Positions 1 through 5,043 of a stretch of 5,279 nucleotides of DNA are shown here, in pieces (position 1 is the first letter of the stretch; the number at the start of each line of letters is the position of its first letter). A program made the translations under genes and the position numbers. The notes below the pieces were generated by a model. The model was not told where the DNA came from, made no database searches, and was given only the letters and a program-made list of their open reading frames with translations. The stretch is taken from assembly GCA_043818555.1 (NCBI GenBank), contig JBDRFP010000010.1:1-5279 (forward strand), written 5' to 3'. The DNA is from JAUYIW01 sp043818555 (GTDB lineage: Bacteria > Patescibacteriota > Patescibacteriia > UBA9934).

Positions 1-669
1 TGTATAGAATCGAGCATTTTAAATAGAGACAAGTGCCTTATTTATACAGTCAATAACGAATTGATCCTCGAAGCACAGAAAAACGATCGCTTTAGGGAGG
101 TTTTAAATAGTTCGACCTTTTCGATCGCTGACTCTGCCGGAGTGGTCTGGGCGGTCAATTATTTATATGCAAAAAAAGTCGAAAGGATTCCGGGAGCGGA
201 TTTATTTATCGATCTTGTTAAACTCTCCGAGGACCGCGACTATAGGATATTTTTGTTTGGGGGAGAAAATGGGGTAGGAGAGAAGACCAAGGAAGTTTTA
301 GAAAAAAGGTTCCCGAAATGTAAAATAGTGGGATTTATCGACGGAATCAAGGTTGACGGGGACAAGTATGACGAAAAAATAATTACTAGAATCAACGAAG
401 CAAAGCCCGATATATTATGCGTGGCTCTCGGAGCGCCAAAACAGGAAATTTGGATCCAAAATAATTTCAAAAAAATTGATTGCTCGGTATTTATCGGAGT
501 TGGCGGAACATTCGACTTTGTCTCGGGCAAAGTTAAACGCGCACCTCGCTTTATGCGAAGCCTCTCCCTCGAATGGCTCTACAGGTTAATTGTGCAACCC
601 TCACGCGCAAAAAGAATATATAACGCCCTCGTCGTCTTTCCACGACTTGTAAAAAGATCTAAAAAGTAA
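1..669 (+). CDS. WecG/TagA/CpsF-family glycosyltransferase, N-terminus cut off by window edge
   Basis: Frame 1 is open from base 1 to the TAA at 667-669, giving 222 visible residues. The TTG at 61 is not the start, because conserved family sequence (IYTVNNE, visible residues 14-20) lies before it. About 20 residues are missing against a usual length near 240. Family landmarks (GT26 type): Thr16 and Asp44, spaced as I recall for Thr37 and catalytic Asp65 of TagA; FGGENGVGEK at 86-95; LGAPKQE near 143-149; GVGGTFDFVSG at 166-176; and the arginine-rich tail EWLYRL..PSRAKR from about 191. This tail is used for membrane association in TagA. The family transfers an N-acetylmannosamine-type sugar (or its uronic acid) to a lipid-linked precursor at the inner face of the membrane, for wall teichoic acid, common antigen or exopolysaccharide. 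The exact sugar is unknown. The gene probably ends a surface-polysaccharide cluster lying to the left. Codon use is AT-rich. Confidence 0.93.
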   Translation, partial: CIESSILNRDKCLIYTVNNELILEAQKNDRFREVLNSSTFSIADSAGVVWAVNYLYAKKVERIPGADLFIDLVKLSEDRDYRIFLFGGENGVGEKTKEVLEKRFPKCKIVGFIDGIKVDGDKYDEKIITRINEAKPDILCVALGAPKQEIWIQNNFKKIDCSVFIGVGGTFDFVSGKVKRAPRFMRSLSLEWLYRLIVQPSRAKRIYNALVVFPRLVKRSKK

Positions 670-679
670 CCCAAATACC

Positions 680-712
680 ACCTAAATACCACCCGCGGGG
701 TGGTATTTAGGT
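680..712 (+). terminator. Strong hairpin after the glycosyltransferase, probable terminator
   Basis: A 15-bp perfect stem (680-694 with 698-712) encloses a 3-base loop (GCG), 10 bases after the glycosyltransferase stop codon. The T-run after it is poor (TATTCTTG), so intrinsic termination may be inefficient. It lies between convergent genes. The decamer AAATACCACC occurs at 673-682 and 684-693, and again inverted in the right arm of the stem, which suggests a duplicated hairpin arm. Confidence 0.7.
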
Positions 713-721
713 TATTCTTGA

Positions 722-753
722 TGTCATTCCTGCGAAAGCAGGAATCTAGACCA
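722..753. repeat. REP-like palindrome with GAAA tetraloop
   Basis: ATTCCTGC (726-733) and GCAGGAAT (738-745) form a perfect 8-bp stem closed by a GAAA tetraloop, flanked by TGTC on the left and CTAGACCA on the right. This is a recognisable extragenic repeat type found in many copies in genomes of uncultured bacteria. It can be misread as a minus-strand peptide containing DSCFRRND. The CTAGACCA tail recurs at the end of the next element (838-844), so both belong to one family. Confidence 0.75.
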
Positions 754-762
754 CTAAAGCAA

Positions 763-845
763 TTGTCATCCCGCACTCCCTTCTTGTCATCCCGCACTCC
801 CGCCTGAACGATACATTCGGGCAGGTGATGCGGGATCTAGACCAT
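763..845. repeat. Second REP-like element: 18-bp tandem duplication plus long imperfect hairpin
   Basis: TTGTCATCCCGCACTCCC occurs perfectly twice, at 763-780 and 784-801 (21-base period). The second copy starts an extended hairpin. ATCCCGCA (789-796) pairs with TGCGGGAT (829-836), and inside it CCCGCCTGAA pairs with TTCGGGCAGG around 799-822 with one mismatch and one wobble. The element ends in CTAGACC like the preceding repeat. The extra 21 bases look like a partial tandem copy of the left arm. It also separates the two convergent genes and may help insulate their transcripts. Confidence 0.7.
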
Positions 846-856
846 TGTAGCTCTCG

Positions 857-1294
857 TCAATCAATTTCTTCGAGTTCAATACCATTATTTTTTAATAGTG
901 CGGAGAACACCCCAAAGCCTGTTTTTTTATTTCCATCAAAAATTCCGCTATATATTTTTCCGGCTCCGCATGTTGGACTGCCAGATTTTAAATAGGCTTT
1001 TTTGATATTAAACTTTTCGATGATTTTGAAAGAGTCTTTGGCAGCTTTTAGATAAACGGATGTCATATTTTTACCGCTTTTACTGACTATTTTTGCCCTG
1101 CCCTCTAATACGTCAAATCCATCACCTCCAACAATCTCGCATGCATCACGAGGGATTCCTAGCTTCGCGAGCATTTCAGGGCATATCAAAATAGCTTCGC
1201 CTGATGCAAAGACATCTTTGGCTTTTTTGCTTAATTTACTTTTACCGTTGTATCTACAATTAAGACCGAGAAGACATGCACTTATCAATTTCAT
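857..1294 (-). CDS. DUF523 / TudS-type protein (putative [4Fe-4S] desulfidase)
   Basis: The 145-residue protein has the full DUF523 signature: SACLLGLNCRYNG at residues 5-17, CPE at 38-40, PRD near 48-50, and LKSGSPTCG at 102-110. Cys7, Cys38 and Cys109 match the three cysteines expected to hold a [4Fe-4S] cluster in TudS, which removes sulfur from 2-thiouracil to give uracil and sulfide. The length is typical of stand-alone DUF523 proteins. Whether this member acts on thiouracil or another thiolated base is inference. The ATG at 1294 is the natural start because the conserved SACLLG motif follows at once, but no Shine-Dalgarno sequence is visible in the AT-rich leader. The coding sequence is AT-rich like the glycosyltransferase and unlike the operon upstream. 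It lies just beyond that operon's terminator on the same strand and converges with the glycosyltransferase. Confidence 0.92.
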   Translation of the reverse strand: MKLISACLLGLNCRYNGKSKLSKKAKDVFASGEAILICPEMLAKLGIPRDACEIVGGDGFDVLEGRAKIVSKSGKNMTSVYLKAAKDSFKIIEKFNIKKAYLKSGSPTCGAGKIYSGIFDGNKKTGFGVFSALLKNNGIELEEID

Positions 1295-1317
1295 ATTTAT
1301 ATTTTAGTTTATTGGCT

Positions 1318-1353
1318 AAAAAGCACAAGGCCCTCGTTCGATTGAGGGCCTTG
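1318..1353 (-). terminator. Intrinsic terminator of the PP-loop/TudS-related/HEAT operon
   Basis: On the minus strand CAAGGCCCTC (1353-1344) pairs with GAGGGCCTTG (1335-1326) around an 8-base loop, a 10-bp GC-rich stem, followed by TGCTTTTTAG. It begins 20 bases after the HEAT gene stop. The orientation of the T-run shows it serves the minus-strand operon. It ends only about 25-30 bases before the DUF523 start, so DUF523 depends on read-through or on a promoter squeezed into that gap. Confidence 0.88.
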
Positions 1354-1373
1354 GAAAACGACTGGTCTGGTTG

Positions 1374-1751
1374 TCACTCGCTGGCATTCCCGATGCACCA
1401 CAGCGGGTAGGGGTGGGTCTCGTGCTCAATGAAGCCTTGGACCCGTACATCTTCCCGCCAACATGGAAGGCACTTTGTGATTGCTGTGAAGGCCCGCCCC
1501 CTCACGATGTAGTCGTTGTCGTCGAGACACTCAACGAGTATGTCAAAAAAGTTGTCAGGATTCGCCGCGGTCAATGCTTCGACAGCAGCTCGCCGAACCT
1601 TCTCGCTTGAGTCTGTTTCGAGAATCGTCGTGAGTTGAGCGACCACCTCTTCGGTCAGATGCCCAGCGTGATGCAAGATCTCGACTGCTGATTCCCGCAT
1701 CCTGAAATCAGCATCCATCAACAGCTGAACGTATCGTTGTATATCGCCCAT
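1374..1751 (-). CDS. Small HEAT-repeat protein, last gene of the operon
   Basis: The 125-residue protein is built of about three helical HEAT-like repeats, centred on DADFRMRESAVEIL (13-26), DSSEKVRRAAVEAL (47-60) and DDNDYIVRGRAFTAI (77-91). Each has the D..VR..A...L pattern of PBS-lyase/HEAT units. A CLPC pair (Cys94, Cys97) follows the third repeat, and Cys75 and Cys119 are also present. The tail (about 105-125) is not repeat-like. I chose the ATG at 1751 because GGAGG lies 7 bases upstream; an upstream in-frame start at 1787 would overlap the previous gene and lacks such a site. HEAT repeats are protein-binding scaffolds with no catalytic role of their own. Position 4 bases after the TudS-related gene suggests it assists or regulates that enzyme or the PP-loop protein, which is inference. 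Confidence 0.85.
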   Translation of the reverse strand: MGDIQRYVQLLMDADFRMRESAVEILHHAGHLTEEVVAQLTTILETDSSEKVRRAAVEALTAANPDNFFDILVECLDDNDYIVRGRAFTAITKCLPCWREDVRVQGFIEHETHPYPLWCIGNASE

Positions 1752-1755
1752 GACG

Positions 1756-2265
1756 CTACCTCCTGAGTATCGCAGTGAGTTCTTCAACGGCTTCAGCGGG
1801 TGAGCGAGTCTTGATGCCGATCATGGGAATCGCGATTCCTTTTGCCCGGAGGCTGTGGGAAAGCGCTTCCATGAAGAAACCTGTTCCGCTACGGATGCGA
1901 TTCGGTGGCGGACCTGTGATCACGTTAACAGCGCAAGATGGAGAAAACTCAATCCCCATAATCGCTATTACCTTGTAACCATTGGCAAGGTACATCTCGA
2001 CCTGTTTCACCACCGAATCCGCTACCTGCCTGTAATTACTCTGGCATTTCGCATCCGCATATGCCGACTTTTGCTTGGGCCTTCGGATAAGCTTGTCGAA
2101 GAAAAGCTCCGGACATGGCATCTGAACAATGTTGATGTCGCTCTTGCCGAGTATCTCAACGACAGGCCTGATTACGGCAGGGAAATCTCGCACAATTCCT
2201 TGTGCCCTGATACCCTGGGCAAGGGCACAGAACGGGACGAACACCACTTTTCGGCTACGGTTCAT
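1756..2265 (-). CDS. TudS-related (CD3072-like) putative Fe-S desulfidase
   Basis: This 169-residue protein is a distant relative of DUF523/TudS and most like the CD3072-type TudS-related group. Visible motifs are VPFCALAQGIRAQG (10-23, Cys13), QMPCPE (48-53, Cys51) and GIEFSPSC (104-111, Cys111). These correspond to the C, CPE and SPSC motifs that supply the three cluster-binding cysteines in TudS. Cys74 is additional. The glycine-rich RSGTGFFMEAL (125-135) matches the G.GVF..L part near the end of the DUF523 protein next door. Function, a [4Fe-4S]-dependent removal of sulfur from a small thiolated molecule, is inferred from motifs only. ATG 2265 is preferred over GTG 2274 because GAGGGTGG lies just before the ATG, whereas the GTG abuts the GAGG with no spacing. 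The gene starts 11 bases after the PP-loop gene stop. Confidence 0.82.
   Translation of the reverse strand: MNRSRKVVFVPFCALAQGIRAQGIVRDFPAVIRPVVEILGKSDINIVQMPCPELFFDKLIRRPKQKSAYADAKCQSNYRQVADSVVKQVEMYLANGYKVIAIMGIEFSPSCAVNVITGPPPNRIRSGTGFFMEALSHSLRAKGIAIPMIGIKTRSPAEAVEELTAILRR
1759..1764 (-). promoter_or_regulatory. HEAT gene ribosome site embedded in the end of the TudS-related gene
   Basis: AGGAGG is both the last two arginine codons of the TudS-related protein and the Shine-Dalgarno sequence of the HEAT gene. It is followed by the TAG stop, CGTC and the HEAT ATG. The GGAGG-to-ATG spacing is 7 bases. Ribosomes finishing the upstream gene must pass over this site, so the two proteins are probably translationally coupled. 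Confidence 0.8.
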
Positions 2266-2276
2266 ATTGACCACCC

Positions 2277-3008
2277 TCAGCAGTGTAGGTCGGCGTCAAA
2301 CTCGCGGATCTGCTCAAGCTTCTCCGCAATATAACGCGCAACCTCAGTGGGATCAGCCGTTGAGAAGCTGTCGGCCAACATGCAAACAGGCTCTTGCTTG
2401 GGGATTCTGAACCCAAACTCGTCCAGAGTCTGGTTGACCTTCGGCTTGGAAGCGAGGAAGTCATACAGCGGACTAATATAGGTGAGTCCCGCGCTGGCAT
2501 AGACACCCTTGACTGAGTCCATGAAGGCCTCAGTCTGCTCGGGATAATCCTTCTGTCGCTCGGCATACCCGTCGAGCAATACGTTGATGCCGGATTCACG
2601 GGCATACCTAGAGGCCGAGACGTTCATGATCAGCTTGCATCCAACGCAAGCAAGCAACGATCGGTATTTGCGCCTGAGGAAATCCTGCTCGACGTTCTGC
2701 ATCACCACTTTGCGCATCATTTCACTGACGCGCTTGCAGTGAAACACAACCTCGACTTGGGGGTACATGTTCTTCACAACTGCCGCCTGTCGCTTGGTTG
2801 AATCCAACCGACTCAGCAGACCGTTGTCCACCAGAAGGAGAGTGAGCTGTCCTCCGGAAAATGCTTCGCAGAAAGCCGCAGCAACAAGGCTGCTGTCTCG
2901 TCCACCGGAGAATAGAACAATTGCACGTCCATCGAAGTTGCCATCAACAGCAGCCCTGACGCGATCTCCCAAAAGACCTACTGCCTGATCTGCCAGATTC
3001 CTAGCCAT
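2277..3008 (-). CDS. PP-loop ATPase (ATP pyrophosphatase-type, possible sulfur-transfer enzyme)
   Basis: The 243-residue protein opens with a PP-loop, AIVLFSGGRDSSLVAAAF (29-46), the ATP-binding motif of enzymes that adenylate a substrate before amidation or thiolation (TtcA, TilS, MnmA, ThiI, QueC, LarE). A CVGC pair (Cys121, Cys124) lies mid-protein and a further cysteine occurs in EPVCML (Cys209). Two-plus-one cysteines are the pattern that binds [4Fe-4S] in TtcA-type thiolases. LLDGYAERQKDYPEQ (144-158) looks like a conserved substrate loop. No tRNA-binding domain is visible and the protein is short, so a small-molecule substrate is possible. ATG 3008 is preferred because GGAGG lies 7 bases before it; an upstream in-frame TTG at 3053 has no ribosome site and lies in the promoter region. 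It is the first gene of a three-gene operon with the TudS-related and HEAT genes. The subfamily is not recognised. Confidence 0.88.
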   Translation of the reverse strand: MARNLADQAVGLLGDRVRAAVDGNFDGRAIVLFSGGRDSSLVAAAFCEAFSGGQLTLLLVDNGLLSRLDSTKRQAAVVKNMYPQVEVVFHCKRVSEMMRKVVMQNVEQDFLRRKYRSLLACVGCKLIMNVSASRYARESGINVLLDGYAERQKDYPEQTEAFMDSVKGVYASAGLTYISPLYDFLASKPKVNQTLDEFGFRIPKQEPVCMLADSFSTADPTEVARYIAEKLEQIREFDADLHC

Positions 3009-3060
3009 GTGGATACCTCCAGATTTTGTAACAACCAGATTGTCAATGACCAATCACAAA

Positions 3061-3088
3061 AGAATATCACATGTGATTTCTTTGTCAA
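3061..3088 (-). promoter_or_regulatory. Candidate operon promoter with 12-bp palindromic operator in the spacer
   Basis: On the minus strand TTGACA (3088-3083) and TATTCT (3066-3061) are 16 bases apart, a good sigma-70-type match about 50 bases before the PP-loop ATG. The spacer contains ATCACATGTGAT (3066-3077), a perfect palindrome. AAAGAA and TTCTTT extend it outward with a one-base offset. A second ATCACA half-site lies at 3053-3058. A dimeric repressor binding here would block polymerase directly. The regulator is unknown; the half-site order is inverted relative to a CRP box. Confidence 0.6.
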
Positions 3089-3170
3089 TACACCTGTTGG
3101 CAAGTTTTTGAGAGCTTAAAACACTAGGGGCGTCACATTTGGCGATTTTTCGCTTGGAAGTTCGTCTCCC

Positions 3171-3213
3171 TTTCAATTGAAATGATAATACACAGAATTT
3201 TTAAATAAATCAA
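3171..3213 (-). promoter_or_regulatory. Candidate distal minus-strand promoter with palindrome at the start site
   Basis: On the minus strand TTGATT (3213-3208) and TATTAT (3190-3185) are 17 bases apart, with TG directly before the -10 box. The perfect palindrome TTTCAATTGAAA (3171-3182) lies just downstream, about where transcription would begin. The region is AT-rich, which raises the chance of a random match, so this is less certain than the proximal promoter. Confidence 0.4.
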
Positions 3214-3286
3214 GTCAAGAGCTAAGTATCAAGTTATATTAGCGTTTTCTACAGATGGTCATATATTTTGGTCGTTAGAGAAATTG

Positions 3287-3314
3287 TCATTGCGAGCTTC
3301 TAGCGAAGCAATCT
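3287..3314. repeat. TCATTGCGAGC...GAAGCAATCT palindromic repeat
   Basis: The element runs from TCATTGCGAGC to GAAGCAATCT; ATTGC and GCAAT form the ends and GCTTC pairs with GAAGC inside. This is a widespread extragenic repeat type seen in many uncultured bacterial genomes. It sits directly before the short repeat array at 3321-3408. Confidence 0.6.
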
Positions 3315-3320
3315 ATTTTC

Positions 3321-3408
3321 CTCGAAGATCCTGAGCCCTTCGATTCCACTCAGGGTTATAACGTAGTCGAATGGGTTGAAAATCCTGAGCGAAGTCGAAT
3401 GGATTGAA
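3321..3408. repeat. Left short array of the CCTGAG palindromic repeat
   Basis: One 54-bp long unit (3328-3381) is followed by one short unit (3382-3408). The first 35 bases (3321-3355) are identical to 5074-5108 at the head of the right-hand array. The long unit differs from the right-hand unit at 5219-5272 at only two positions. In it, CCTGAG and CTCAGG form the ends of a hairpin. The short unit runs straight into the 26-bp element that precedes the first prepilin promoter. Confidence 0.85.
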
Positions 3409-3429
3409 TCCCACAATTATTAAGATTTT
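3404..3429 (+). repeat. 26-bp direct repeat, copy 1, upstream of prepilin 1 promoter
   Basis: The 26 bases from TTGAATCCCAC to AAGATTTT are identical to 4247-4272. This copy ends 12 bases before the -35 box. The copy before the second prepilin ends 33 bases before its -35 box, a difference of 21 bases, or about two helical turns. It may be an upstream promoter element or simply a scar of cassette duplication. Confidence 0.85.
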
Positions 3430-3441
3430 TTTAATTTATGA

Positions 3442-3469
3442 TTGACTAATCAGCCAAAGGGTGTATATT
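3442..3469 (+). promoter_or_regulatory. Promoter of prepilin 1
   Basis: TTGACT (3442-3447) and TATATT (3464-3469) are separated by 16 bases, with TG directly before the -10 box. The same arrangement occurs at 4306-4333 before the second prepilin, which strongly supports it. Both follow an AT-rich stretch that could act as an UP element. Confidence 0.8.
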
Positions 3470-3489
3470 TCAGCTTATCTGGAACCAAG

Positions 3490-3504
3490 CTGGCAACGTG
3501 CCAG
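3490..3504 (+). promoter_or_regulatory. 5'-UTR hairpin of prepilin 1 mRNA
   Basis: CTGGCA and TGCCAG form a 6-bp stem around ACG, about 20 bases after the -10 box and 24 bases before the ATG, hence close to the predicted mRNA 5' end. Prepilin 2 has a hairpin of the same CTGGC/GCCAG type in the equivalent place (4352-4367). A 5' stem-loop protecting an abundant mRNA is a plausible role. Confidence 0.6.
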
Positions 3505-3528
3505 ACTTACTTGTTGGAGGTGGACATT

Positions 3529-4185
3529 ATGTATCCACACGGCAGACGCAAAGGTTTCACGCTCATTGAGTTGCTAGTGGTGATCGCGATCATCGCCATC
3601 CTGGCGGCGATCCTCTTCCCCGTGTTCGCCAAGGCCCGCGAGAAGGCGCGGCAGACGTCGTGCTTGTCGAACGTCAAGCAGGTGACACTCGGGTTTCTGC
3701 AGTATGCTCAGGACTACGACGAGATGTTCCCGCAAGCCGGTGCGGCCGCTGGGGACGTAGCGATCTGGCCCAACGGGGCTTCCGGTGCCAACTACTGGCA
3801 GTGCCGAATCTATCCCTACCTCAAGAATTCGCAGGTTATGAACTGCCCGAGCGCTACATTCTCGTGGAATGGAGCGCCGAGCAGCGCGACCCCGATAGGC
3901 ATGAACGCCAGTCTGTGCCCGTGTGCACTCGGAACGATCCAGAACGTCTCCCAGACCGCGCTGGTTGGCGACACCGAGGGAGGCGCCAGCTACAGCTTCT
4001 TCCAGTTCTGGTATGCGGGTCCGTCAACAGCGCGGGGCCTGTCCCCCCGTCACAACGAAGGCGGCAATATCGGCTTCGTGGACGGTCATGGTAAGTGGGT
4101 GAAGTTCGGGCGCGACAGCTCGAACATTCCCATCCACCCGACAGCGACAGGCGGCGTCTACTTCCTGGCCAACGGCACGGGGTAA
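3529..4185 (+). CDS. Prepilin-type H-X9-DG pseudopilin 1
   Basis: The 218-residue protein has a short basic leader MYPHGRRKG, then a type IV prepilin cleavage/methylation site G9|FTLIE with Glu14, and a hydrophobic helix to about residue 31. Next comes the [19 protein letters not shown] block (30-48), then a DUF1559-like globular part with paired cysteines, and the H-X9-DG motif: His175, Asp185, Gly186, inside [17 protein letters not shown]. Such proteins are inserted in the inner membrane, cleaved by a prepilin peptidase and assembled into pilus or type II secretion-like fibres. ATG 3529 is chosen because GGAGG lies 8 bases before it and the leader length is right. A longer reading from TTG 3442 would begin at the promoter -35 box. 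The gene is GC-rich, unlike the flanking AT-rich DNA, and forms a single-gene unit with its own promoter and terminator. The exact machine is unknown. Confidence 0.92.
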   Translation: MYPHGRRKGFTLIELLVVIAIIAILAAILFPVFAKAREKARQTSCLSNVKQVTLGFLQYAQDYDEMFPQAGAAAGDVAIWPNGASGANYWQCRIYPYLKNSQVMNCPSATFSWNGAPSSATPIGMNASLCPCALGTIQNVSQTALVGDTEGGASYSFFQFWYAGPSTARGLSPRHNEGGNIGFVDGHGKWVKFGRDSSNIPIHPTATGGVYFLANGTG

Positions 4186-4210
4186 GACACCGACCAACAT
4201 CTCAACGCAC

Positions 4211-4248
4211 GGGGCGGCTCATCACGAGCCGCCCCTCTTCTTTTTCTT
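4211..4248 (+). terminator. Intrinsic terminator of prepilin 1
   Basis: GGGGCGGCTC (4211-4220) and GAGCCGCCCC (4226-4235) form a perfect 10-bp stem with loop ATCAC, followed by TCTTCTTTTTCTT. This is a textbook intrinsic terminator 25 bases after the stop codon. Loop and tail resemble those of the prepilin 2 terminator, as expected for a duplicated unit. Confidence 0.95.
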
Positions 4249-4272
4249 GAATCCCACAATTATTAAGATTTT
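4247..4272 (+). repeat. 26-bp direct repeat, copy 2, upstream of prepilin 2 promoter
   Basis: Identical to 3404-3429 over 26 bases, with an 843-bp offset. Here it fuses directly onto the T-tail of the prepilin 1 terminator, whereas copy 1 is fused onto the CCTGAG repeat. The element therefore marks the left edge of each prepilin unit. Confidence 0.85.
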
Positions 4273-4305
4273 CTTGCTAGGCAAGTCAGTTTTCCACGTT
4301 TATTG

Positions 4306-4333
4306 TTGATTATTTTACTAAGAAGTGTATATT
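4306..4333 (+). promoter_or_regulatory. Promoter of prepilin 2
   Basis: TTGATT (4306-4311) and TATATT (4328-4333) lie 16 bases apart, with TG directly before the -10 box, matching the layout of the prepilin 1 promoter. A similar AGCT(T/A)AT stretch follows both -10 boxes where transcription should start. Confidence 0.78.
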
Positions 4334-4351
4334 CCAAGCTAATGAGACCTA

Positions 4352-4367
4352 CTGGCTTTTAAGCCAG
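4352..4367 (+). promoter_or_regulatory. 5'-UTR hairpin of prepilin 2 mRNA
   Basis: CTGGCT and AGCCAG form a 6-bp stem around TTTA, 18 bases after the -10 box and 22 bases before the ATG. Stem ends and position match the hairpin at 3490-3504, while the loop differs. Conserved structure with a changed loop suggests a shared function in mRNA stability or translation. Confidence 0.6.
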
Positions 4368-4389
4368 ACAGCTACTAAGGAGACACAAG

Positions 4390-5013
4390 ATGTCTAAGAA
4401 AAGTGGTTTCACGCTCATTGAGCTACTCGTGGTGATCGCGATCATTGCCATCCTGGCCGCGATCCTCTTCCCGGTGTTTGCCAAGGCCCGCGAGAAGGCC
4501 CGGCAGACGAGTTGCTTGTCGAACCTGAAGCAGATCGGTCTGGGCGCAATGATGTATGCGCAGGACTACGACGAAACCATGCCGATCACGCAAGGGTATA
4601 TCCCGGCGGCGACGCTGATCGCGAACCAGGTCGAGTGGATCTTCACTATCCAGCCGTACATCAAGAACAAGCAGATCTACGTGTGTCCCAGCCGGACAAC
4701 CAACGCCATCTACGGCGGCGGCACCTCGGACACAACCTGGGGTGGCTGCAGTTACTCCTACAACCTCTGGTTGAACCGAGCGGCGTCAGGACGGATCCTT
4801 TCCCCGGCCACCACCCTCCTCTTCACCGAGCTGCGCAACAACTACTGTTACGTGCGCAACGACGACACCGGGTGGGCGCCCGAGTTCAACCACAACGACG
4901 GGCTAAACGTCGCGTTCTGCGACGGACACTCCAAGTGGCAGAAGAACAACAAAGCGGGAGCCGGATGCCATTGGGCAAACGGCTATCCCACACCCAATGA
5001 GGGCGGTTTCTGA
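4390..5013 (+). CDS. Prepilin-type H-X9-DG pseudopilin 2
   Basis: The 207-residue protein has leader MSKKSG, cleavage site G6|FTLIE with Glu11, and a hydrophobic helix to about residue 27. The [19 protein letters not shown] block (27-45) is identical to prepilin 1. The H-X9-DG motif is His168, Asp178, Gly179, within [17 protein letters not shown]. Start ATG 4390 follows AAGGAG with 7 bases between. Over the 40 codons from Gly6 the DNA differs from prepilin 1 at only 11 of 120 bases, while the remainder has diverged strongly, with different loops and a cysteine-containing tail. As in prepilin 1, the product should be an inner-membrane pseudopilin matured by a prepilin peptidase. It is a separate single-gene transcription unit 861 bases downstream of the first. 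Subunit or minor-pilin role cannot be told. Confidence 0.92.
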   Translation: MSKKSGFTLIELLVVIAIIAILAAILFPVFAKAREKARQTSCLSNLKQIGLGAMMYAQDYDETMPITQGYIPAATLIANQVEWIFTIQPYIKNKQIYVCPSRTTNAIYGGGTSDTTWGGCSYSYNLWLNRAASGRILSPATTLLFTELRNNYCYVRNDDTGWAPEFNHNDGLNVAFCDGHSKWQKNNKAGAGCHWANGYPTPNEGGF

Positions 5014-5043
5014 TCCCTCTGCGACCAACAGCACGTCTCTACA

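Larger units (their letters stand above)
3009..3441. other. Divergent intergenic region between the PP-loop operon and the prepilin genes
   Basis: I see no convincing gene in this 433-base AT-rich stretch. It holds two candidate minus-strand promoters (3061-3088 and 3185-3213), two perfect 12-bp palindromes (3066-3077 and 3171-3182), a palindromic repeat at 3287-3314, a short repeat array at 3321-3408, and one copy of a 26-bp element at 3404-3429. If the distal promoter is used, the PP-loop mRNA would have a leader of about 170 bases. No riboswitch class is recognised in it. Confidence 0.7.

Noticed and set aside
61..669. Glycosyltransferase starting at TTG 61
   Set aside because: Conserved family residues (YTVNN) lie upstream in the same open frame, so the gene enters from outside the window.
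579..797. Minus-strand 72-residue protein containing DSCFRRND
   Set aside because: It is the translation of extragenic palindromes and of the antisense of the glycosyltransferase end; no ribosome site and no family resemblance.
1371..2988. Several plus-strand open frames opposite the operon
   Set aside because: They lie antisense to genes with clear motifs and ribosome sites and show no recognisable protein features.
3009..3053. PP-loop protein start at TTG 3053
   Set aside because: No ribosome site there; ATG 3008 has GGAGG with 7-base spacing and the longer reading runs into the promoter region.
3066..3077. CRP or FNR box
   Set aside because: The half-site order in ATCACATGTGAT is TCACA-TGTGA with no spacer, the reverse of the CRP layout, and it does not match TTGAT-N4-ATCAA, so no named regulator is assigned.
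3442..3528. N-terminal extension of prepilin 1 from TTG at 3442
   Set aside because: The TTG is the -35 box of the promoter; a 38-residue leader before the cleavage site would be abnormal, and GGAGG marks ATG 3529.
3660..5000. Plus-strand open frames overlapping the prepilin genes in another frame
   Set aside because: GC-rich shadow frames with arginine- and glutamine-heavy translations and no start signals; the prepilin frames carry conserved motifs.
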